Part shown: piece by piece, positions 57,989 to 64,000 of the stretch
Numbering within the stretch: the stretch's first letter is position 1
Layout: each line of letters opens with the position of its first letter
DNA from: Hydrangea macrophylla
Taxonomy: Eukaryota; Streptophyta; Magnoliopsida; Cornales; Hydrangeaceae
Direction: 5' to 3'
Length of the DNA stretch: 64,000 bases
Assembly: GCA_033977485.1 (NCBI GenBank)
Contig: CM066998.1
Coordinates: 52,046,274 to 52,110,273, forward strand
The notes under the pieces: generated by a model
Told to the model about the DNA's origin: nothing
Database searches by the model: none
Seen by the model: the letters and a program-made list of their open reading frames with translations, nothing else
Program-made: the position numbers and the translations under genes

Positions 57989-59301
57989 TAGCTACTGGCA
58001 GTAAGTAGTCTGCCTTGGTATGCTGATATTGTGAACTACCTTGTCACGGGTGAAACACCGAATCATTGGTCAAACCAAGACAGAAAACGGTTCCTCTCGT
58101 TCGCACGCCATTTCTTCTTTGATGACCCATATCTCTTCAAGTACTGTGCTGATCAGGTTATCCGTCGCTGCATCCCCAATGAGGGTATAACCGTAATTCT
58201 AGCATCATGCCATTCTGAGGCATGCGGTGGCCACTTTGCGTCACAAAAGACCGCACAAAAAGTTCTACAAAGCAGTTTTTACTGGCCCACAGTCTTCAAA
58301 GATGCATATTCCTTTTGCAAGACATGCCAACGCTGTCAAAAGCTTGGAACTATTTCCAAAAGGAACTCTATGCCTTTAACCCCTATCATCACAATTGAGA
58401 TATTTGATTATTGGGGCATAGATTTTATGGGCCCATTTCCCAAGTCTAATAACTGTGAACACATACTCCTTGCTGTAGAGTATGTGTCAAAATGGGTTGA
58501 AGCGATACCAATGAGACGCAATGACCACAAAACGGTCATGTCCTTTCTAAGAGAGCATATCTTGTCTCGTTTTGGAACTCCGAAAGCTTTACTAAGTGAC
58601 CAAGGCAAGCACTTCTGCAACAGGCCCTTGGAGTCACTTCTCAAGAAATATAGAGTCCACCATAAAATCGCTCTTGCCTATCATCCACAGTCAAATGGGC
58701 AAGCAGAATTGGCTAACCGAGAAATCAAGCATATTCTCGAAAAGACAACCGAAAAGACTGGGCATACAAGCTGACCGACGCTTTATGGGCATACCGTACT
58801 GCCTACAAGACGACTCTAGGTATGTCCCCGTATAGATTGGTTTACGGGAAAGCTTGCCACCTTCCTGTTGAAATTGAACATAAAGCTTACTGGGCGACAC
58901 GCTCATTGAACTTTGATATCCAAGAGGGAGGTCAGTTACGCAAGCTCCAACTTGCAGAGCTAGAGGAAATACGACGAGATGCGTATGACTCTGTAAAGTT
59001 GCATAAGGAAAGGTTGAAGGCTCGCCACGATCGTACGATCTTTCGTAAATCATTTGAGCCGGGGCAGAAAGTTTTGTTGTATGACTCTCGCCTCCACCTT
59101 TTCCCAGGAAAGCTCCGTTCCCGTTGGACAGGCCCGTTCATTGTAAAAACTGTTTTTCCACACGGGGCGGTTGAGCTCGTCAATCCAAAGAACGATGATT
59201 GTTTCAAGGTCAATGGCCAAAGATTGAAACCGTTCTTGGAGAACTTCCAAACTGAAGTTGAGCACATCCAGCTGGATGAGCCCAACTATTCTCCCACTTA
59301 A
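57989..59301 (+). pseudogene. Athila-A copy 2 integrase, decayed
   Basis: The zinc-binding and core domains are in the 58031-58774 frame ([46 protein letters not shown]). A deletion of about 10 nt near 58745 shifts the frame. The C-terminal part reads on at 58822-59301 ([33 protein letters not shown]). The D-D35-E residues are present, but the frame is broken. Confidence 0.87.
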
Positions 59302-59460
59302 AAAAAATCCAAAGTGGAGTTCCATATTGTTGTTGTATTTCTTTTCTTTCCCTGCATTTTAGTTTCTCTATTTTTGTTTTTAAGTCTTTGTTCGTTCTTT
59401 TGTGTTTGTGATCTAAATCTAATCCATTATACCTTAAATCACTCTGTTGCAGGTGCATAG

Positions 59461-60388
59461 ATGCGAGGTGATGATGTTCATTCTATCGGTTCATGGGCTG
59501 ATTCAGAATGTCGTTGTGGCACCTGGACTGAGGGTGAACTCACACCCTGCCCCTTGTTCATCAAGACCTTGAAGCTCATTCTCTTATTGATGCTGCTCAA
59601 GGGTACATTCCATACCCACCGGCCCTCCTTGACATCAATCCATATGAAAATATGGGATTTCAGGATGACGATGATGTGGATGAGGAAGAAGACCTGTACA
59701 TGGAGAGAATGGTGGATGATGCACTCATGGCACAATGGGAAAATGATGATATGTGGGAGCCATGGGAAGATCATGACCTCCAGGATGTCGTCCCAGACCG
59801 CCACAATGCCGTCTTTGTTTTCGTGGATGACTTCCTTGTTCCCGAGTTGGTCCCATACCGCTATGTGCACCTGAGCTTTTTGCTTTTCAGGCTCCAATGC
59901 CCCTTACCAGCTAGTGCATTTTGGGAATCTATGCCAATAGTGAGGTTGGAACTTAGTCACATTTCTTTGTATTTTTGTTTCTGTTCATTGTTTTTCTTTT
60001 CGTGTTTTAATCCGTGATTCTGGTGGTCTGTTATTTTAATCTCGGTTTGTTGTCTTTGTCCAGGATTGTCACTATGTTTCTCAATGGTATTTTGGTATTC
60101 CTTCCACATCAACTGGTTCATGGTTTTGGGCCCTACATAAGGCCCCTACACACTCCGCCGCGAGAGGATAGTCCGTTGCGCAGTTACACTCCCTTATCAT
60201 TGTCTCCATCCGGATCACCTCTTGCATGGGCTTTCAATTCTTTAGAGACGCCGGACTTGCTCGATGATATCCTGGCTGCTTTCCGACTGTTCTGGGAAAG
60301 GGAATCATCCTGTTTGGACTCTTTATGCGAAGATTTAGCAGGGAATGAAGCAATGGTGGAAGAAGGAATCTTCTTGTTAGATGATTAG
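59461..60388 (+). pseudogene. Athila-A copy 2 ORF2/3
   Basis: Same start (MRGDDVHSIGSWADSE) after an acceptor-like GTTGCAG at 59452. A frameshift near 59570 moves the acidic middle into another frame (59652 on). The proposed intron (exon end 59944, next exon 60064) keeps the same splice sites and phase as copy 1. ORF3 (MFLNGILVFLPHQL from 60074) is open to 60388. Confidence 0.6.
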
Positions 60389-60719
60389 TGTCCCACTTCA
60401 ATTGTGCTTTGTCTTTTCATTAGTATTTTAGAAATTGAAGTGTAATCCTAAACTACAATATTTTCAGTTCTAGTTTTATTTTTGTTTTCTTCTGTGAAAT
60501 AAGGTCTTAAACACCATTGGGGGTAATAATGTTGCAATATGGATGCTATTATAAAGTTTTATTTCTATATAAATTGCAATTTTCTAATATGAGGATGAGT
60601 TTTTGGCTTACATGTCCTGTACTGCACTGTTTTATCATTCTACTGTATGTCTAGAATAATGTTGGCGAGTTGGGGGTACATTGTGTCTAAATTCTGTGAA
60701 GTTTTGGAAAATCTAGGTT

Positions 60720-60825
60720 CGATCGATCAAAAGTTCTCAATCGATCGAACGTATCAGTTTCTCGAGCGCTTGAAATATCTCAATCGATCGAATGTTCGAT
60801 CACTCGAACACATCTCGATCGATCG
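60720..60825. promoter_or_regulatory. Six-site palindrome array, type 2-like (upstream of ORF4, copy 2)
   Basis: Sites start at 60720, 60738, 60763, 60781, 60797 and 60816, steps 18, 25, 18, 16, 19. Copy 1 in sense is 19, 25, 18, 16, 18. Cores include CGATCGATCA, CAATCGATCG, CGAGCGCTTG and CGATCACTCG. Confidence 0.85.
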
Positions 60826-60832
60826 AGAGTTG

Positions 60833-60840
60833 TATTTAAA
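60833..60840 (+). promoter_or_regulatory. TATA-like box upstream of ORF4 (copy 2)
   Basis: TATTTAAA, 7 bp after the last array site, followed by GAGGCTTCCAGCGTACA as in copy 1. Confidence 0.5.
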
Positions 60841-61022
60841 TGAGGCTTCCAGCGTACACTTCATCAGTCTCTTCATCTTCCTCACTCTCTCGAGCGATCG
60901 GCGATAGCGGGTTGGGCGATTCTCGAGCTTCGGGTCCCATTTTTTAAGGCTTCGAGTACCACCCCTTCCTCCCTGCATCATCCTCTTCATCACCCTCACC
61001 CCCTCTGCACACATCTCCCGAG

Positions 61023-61373
61023 GTAAGGCCACGAGCTCCCCCTCTTTCCATTTTTCATTCGAATCATAATAGGGGTGCCCTCCATTGGTCGTTTGACCAT
61101 TCTCTTGTAGCTTTGTTTTTGTTTTCTTTGTTTTATTGGATTTTCTGTTAGTCTTCTCGTTGCTGCCGCGTCTCTGTGCTCAATCGATCGAGAACATTCG
61201 AGCGATCAACAACTCGCGTTGTTCGATCGATCGAAAGTGTTCGAGCGATCGAAGATTTGTGGTGTTCGATCGATCGATAAACGTTCGATCGCTCGAATAA
61301 GGCAGTGGCAGTTTCCTATTTTCTTTGCAAATTCCTGTTTTTAATTGTCATTTCTTGTCCTTTTCTATTTCAG
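61023..61373 (+). other. Putative ORF4 intron with palindrome array (copy 2)
   Basis: Donor CCGAG|GTAAGG and acceptor TTTCTATTTCAG|GA, 10 bases before the ORF4 ATG. The same layout is in copy 1. Confidence 0.65.
61181..61295. promoter_or_regulatory. Six-site palindrome array, type 1 (ORF4 intron, copy 2)
   Basis: Sites start at 61181, 61199, 61224, 61242, 61267 and 61286, steps 18, 25, 18, 25, 19. Plain and CGAGCG/GCTCG-type cores alternate, as in copy 1. Confidence 0.87.
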
Positions 61374-61383
61374 GATCCTCGCA

Positions 61384-62856
61384 ATGAACCCCGTTATAGG
61401 GTATCACAGGGAGAAGCCCTTTGACCTTGCCATTCCTGACCCGGTCCCGCACCATGGCTTCTGGAGCACCCCTGACCGCCAGTGGTTCACACGCTACTTC
61501 CAGTCTAGGAAGGTCATGATAGAACGACCACTTGAGACGGTATGGCTTGCTACTCCCTGGTATCTCGCCCGCCTCCGGGCTATGCCACACTGGTACGATT
61601 TGCTCTCTCAAGCGAAGAGAGTGAATCTCTCGTGGATTCGCGCGGCTTGCGCGACGATGATTAGAGATCCCGATGCCGCATTCACACTGCGATCATTCTT
61701 CCGCGGCCGGGAGATTGTGTTCAGTCCGGCTACCGTCTCAGCTGCTCTAGGGGTCCCGGAGGTGCCTGATTGTGTATGCCCGCACCGTGCTGGCACGCCA
61801 ATGCTCTCACCCACTACTGTTATCCGAGAGCTTACTAGGGGTGCTTTACCGAGCTGGGATGGTACGGCCCTTATTGCTGATGTTTATTTGACAGATAATT
61901 ATCATATGCTCCACCTTGCGTTGAGCAACTGTCTATTGGTCACCTCCTACCGGGAGAAGATTGCTGCCTGGTATGCTCATGTTTTATTTACCATCGGGAC
62001 GGGGTTACCAATCTGTTTGCCTCGCCTATATATCGACTTCATGAGGCACCCCACTCGCTACATTGCTGCCAAGAAGCACCTGAAAGGTGCTTGGGCCATT
62101 CACAGGGTGATTGAGCAGGCTGGCCTCCTTCCCTTACCTGATGATGCGACTTCTCAGGCTCGCAGTCGATTTGGCGAGACAGCTTCTTGCCGTTCAGATG
62201 CTCAAAGGAGGAAAAGAAAGGGCAAGGGGAAAGCAAAAGTTGGAGGGAAGAGGAGGAGAGCCGATGGCACCGATACAGAGGGTGCAGCTTCAGGGACGCC
62301 GACAGAGGCTGAGGAGCTTGATTCTGATGATGAGGTTGATCCTCTGGTGGAGGTTGCACAGTTTGAGCTGAGACAGCGATCTCAGGCTCAAACTCAGGCC
62401 CAGGGAGAGTCTTCGTCATCCGTGCCTCTCCCGACGGTTCATGAGCTATTATTGGAGGAGAGGGAGGCTCGGATCAGACTCGAGGGCCGGGTAGCCCACA
62501 TGACGAAATTACTTGAGGCTATCTTGGTTCAGTTGGGGGTTGATCAGTCCTTACATACACCTCCATCTCACGCCACTCCTGCTACTGCACCGGTTACCAC
62601 TGACCCACCTTCCACTACGCCACCTGCTGCACATCCTACGGCTGATCCGTCCACTTCTGAGACCCTACCACCACATACTGATCTTGTTCCACCATCATCC
62701 TCGGCAGCACCACCTTCTGCGGAGCCCCCACTTCTACCACCTCCGATTATTACTGAGAGTGACCCGGCGACGGCTAGTACTGTTACTGAGGGTGGAGTCG
62801 CGGAGACCTCCGATGCGCCGATTGAGATATTATCAGATGTTGTGGAGGATGTGTAG
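61384..62856 (+). CDS. Athila-A ORF4, accessory protein (490 aa), copy 2
   Basis: Start at 61384 (MNPVIGYHREKPFDLAIP), chosen because the ORF4 splice acceptor ends at 61373 and copy 1 uses the matching ATG. The N-terminal domain, basic stretch (RRKRKGKGKAK, GGKRRRADG), acidic stretch (EELDSDDEVDP) and coiled-coil-like LLLEEREARIRLEGRV match copy 1. The Pro/Thr/Ser-rich tail is longer by about 33 residues and ends EILSDVVEDV. It has no stop or frameshift although gag-pol of this copy is broken. No transmembrane segment is seen. Function unknown. Confidence 0.8.
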   Translation: MNPVIGYHREKPFDLAIPDPVPHHGFWSTPDRQWFTRYFQSRKVMIERPLETVWLATPWYLARLRAMPHWYDLLSQAKRVNLSWIRAACATMIRDPDAAFTLRSFFRGREIVFSPATVSAALGVPEVPDCVCPHRAGTPMLSPTTVIRELTRGALPSWDGTALIADVYLTDNYHMLHLALSNCLLVTSYREKIAAWYAHVLFTIGTGLPICLPRLYIDFMRHPTRYIAAKKHLKGAWAIHRVIEQAGLLPLPDDATSQARSRFGETASCRSDAQRRKRKGKGKAKVGGKRRRADGTDTEGAASGTPTEAEELDSDDEVDPLVEVAQFELRQRSQAQTQAQGESSSSVPLPTVHELLLEEREARIRLEGRVAHMTKLLEAILVQLGVDQSLHTPPSHATPATAPVTTDPPSTTPPAAHPTADPSTSETLPPHTDLVPPSSSAAPPSAEPPLLPPPIITESDPATASTVTEGGVAETSDAPIEILSDVVEDV

Positions 62857-64000
62857 GTCGTGACTGTGCGAGTGTTTGGAGAGTTTTGATGTATTTTCTT
62901 TCTATTTCTTCTATCTCTCTGCTCTCATTATGTATATGTTGTTTTTTGGATTATGTGGGACTGTCGGGGGTTATGTTTCGCTTATTGGATGTTTTTGAGA
63001 TTGTAAGACTTTTATTATCACTGCCATGTCATTTCTATTACTTACTTTTACAATGATCTCTTTGTATTATTTATAGATCATACGCTTATTGTACCATTGT
63101 ATATCTTTCGTTTGATCTTGGTTGCTTGGAGATTGTAGATGTCTTTACAGATTGTTACGCTTGCAGTCATTGCGTTGCTTTAACAGGTGATACCCTTTTT
63201 ATTTATTGTTGAAAATCAACTTCTGAGGTCATCGCGATTTTCAGTTGGGGGTAGGATGTAAATAGATTATCACCTGAGCACGTTTACGTTATTAGCAATC
63301 TGATTTACTTTATTGTACATTGAACGATCATGTTATTATGAACTTTATCAGTGGAATACTTTTAAATATTCTCTTCTACTTAACCACTATAAAGCAATGA
63401 TACATTCATGTTAATCTCATCCTTTTATGACTTAAGTTCACGCGTTTTTCTAGTTTAACTAAGAGAAATGCATATGTTGACCAGTTTTGTATCCAACACC
63501 CATTTGCACGCGTTAATAGCTATGCTGAAAACTTAAATAAGAGTTAATATGACTGTTATGCTTTAAGGAATAAATAGTGGAGACTAATGACCCTTAGTAA
63601 GCTTTTTGAACCCAATCTTCAATTCTGAGGGAATTGTCGCAATTATTCGAATTGTTTTTTCTTGAATATTCTTGAAATTCGTTGAATAGTCTCAAAATTC
63701 TTCATTTAGACTGTTTATTAGAGGAGAACGTTCAGGATTTACCATTAAAAACTCAATGAACACTGAAGTGCTAAAATTGAGAAGTTAAGAAAAATGATTT
63801 AAGCCATCGTTATTCATTCCTTACCTTTTTCATATACCTGTATCAACATCCAAGAATATCTTAACTCCATACCGATTAAATATTGTCAATATGAAAGCCC
63901 AAAACCTTCCGTCTGATACTTTAACCTCTATAAACTCAATTGCACATTTAATGTGATCGAAATTATTGAAGTATGTGACAAGAAGGGAGTAGTGTGGGAA
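62857..64000 (+). other. Athila-A copy 2 3' untranslated region
   Basis: Noncoding, collinear with 24671-23530 on the other strand. It contains the purine-tract-like AGTTGGGGGTAGG at 63243-63255. The window ends before the 3' LTR. Confidence 0.7.

Larger units (their letters stand above)
53859..64000 (+). mobile_element. Second Athila-A copy, 5'-truncated, runs off the window
   Basis: Collinear with copy 1 from about gag codon 37 through gag-pol, ORF2/3, ORF4 and the 3' UTR. By comparison its 3' LTR would start near 64,900, outside the window. It lacks its own 5' LTR, primer site and gag start. Gag-pol is broken but ORF4 is open. Confidence 0.88.

Noticed and set aside
1..64000. Naming the plant species or family
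   Set aside because: Families of retroelements alone do not fix it; no host gene is present.

Overview
The window reads as plant nuclear heterochromatin, most likely from a eudicot. It is almost wholly nested LTR retrotransposons of the Ty3/gypsy superfamily. I see no convincing host gene, no tRNA or rRNA gene and no CRISPR array. The kingdom call rests on Athila-type gag-pol with a tRNA-Asp primer site, Tat/Ogre-type pol with two RNase H domains, a G-patch and a tRNA-Arg primer site, and antisense plant-mobile-domain (PMD) genes with introns. I cannot name the species.

Layout, left to right. (1) 1-3965: minus-strand remnant of a Tat-clade element (integrase, archaeal-type RNase H, RNase H, reverse transcriptase). 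(2) 3966-4735: an unassigned LTR-like fragment. (3) 4736-5993: a plus-oriented Tat LTR piece facing, tail to tail, a minus-oriented Tat LTR of the same family whose parts lie at 5994-6737, 9585-10078 and 44535-44955. That second LTR was split by two insertions: a 2,842-bp solo LTR (6738-9579, target duplication TTTAT) and a giant Tat/Ogre element (10079-44534). (4) The Tat/Ogre element (about 19.8 kb without its own insertion) has a 5' LTR lacking its promoter, decayed gag-pol on the plus strand, a spliced PMD gene on the opposite strand, several tandem-repeat blocks and a 3.2-kb 3' LTR. (5) Nested in it at 20867-35473 is a complete 14,607-bp Athila element on the minus strand ('Athila-A', copy 1). 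It has two 1,642-bp LTRs, target duplication CCAGG, a tRNA-Asp primer site and an unbroken 1,853-codon gag-pol, so it is young and possibly still active.

Right part. 44956-46311 holds a second PMD gene fragment. 46312-47440 holds a short Ty3/gypsy LTR with primer-site-like sequence and the start of a gag. 47479-53858 is a second Athila family ('Athila-B') with LTR, tRNA-Asp primer site, decayed gag and protease but no reverse transcriptase or integrase; a solo Athila-A LTR (49102-50742, target duplication CCCGG) interrupts it. At 53859 Athila-B joins abruptly to a second Athila-A copy that starts inside gag and runs off the right edge. Its gag-pol has several stops and frameshifts, but its last accessory ORF is intact.

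How Athila-A parts may work together. Gag-pol is followed by a probably spliced accessory ORF (ORF2/3) and a second spliced ORF (ORF4) encoding a basic, nuclear-looking protein. The most unusual signal is a set of six-site arrays of the 10-bp palindrome CGATCGATCG with start-to-start spacing 19-25-19-25-19 bp, or a variant with a 16-bp step. Each LTR has two, one upstream of its TATA box and one downstream. Each internal region also has two, one ending about 7 bp before a TATA-like box and one inside the ORF4 intron. The architecture is kept in the LTRs, in the diverged solo LTR and in both internal copies, and Athila-B carries CTCGCGCG clusters. I know of no described function for this cis-system; it is the main candidate for something new here.
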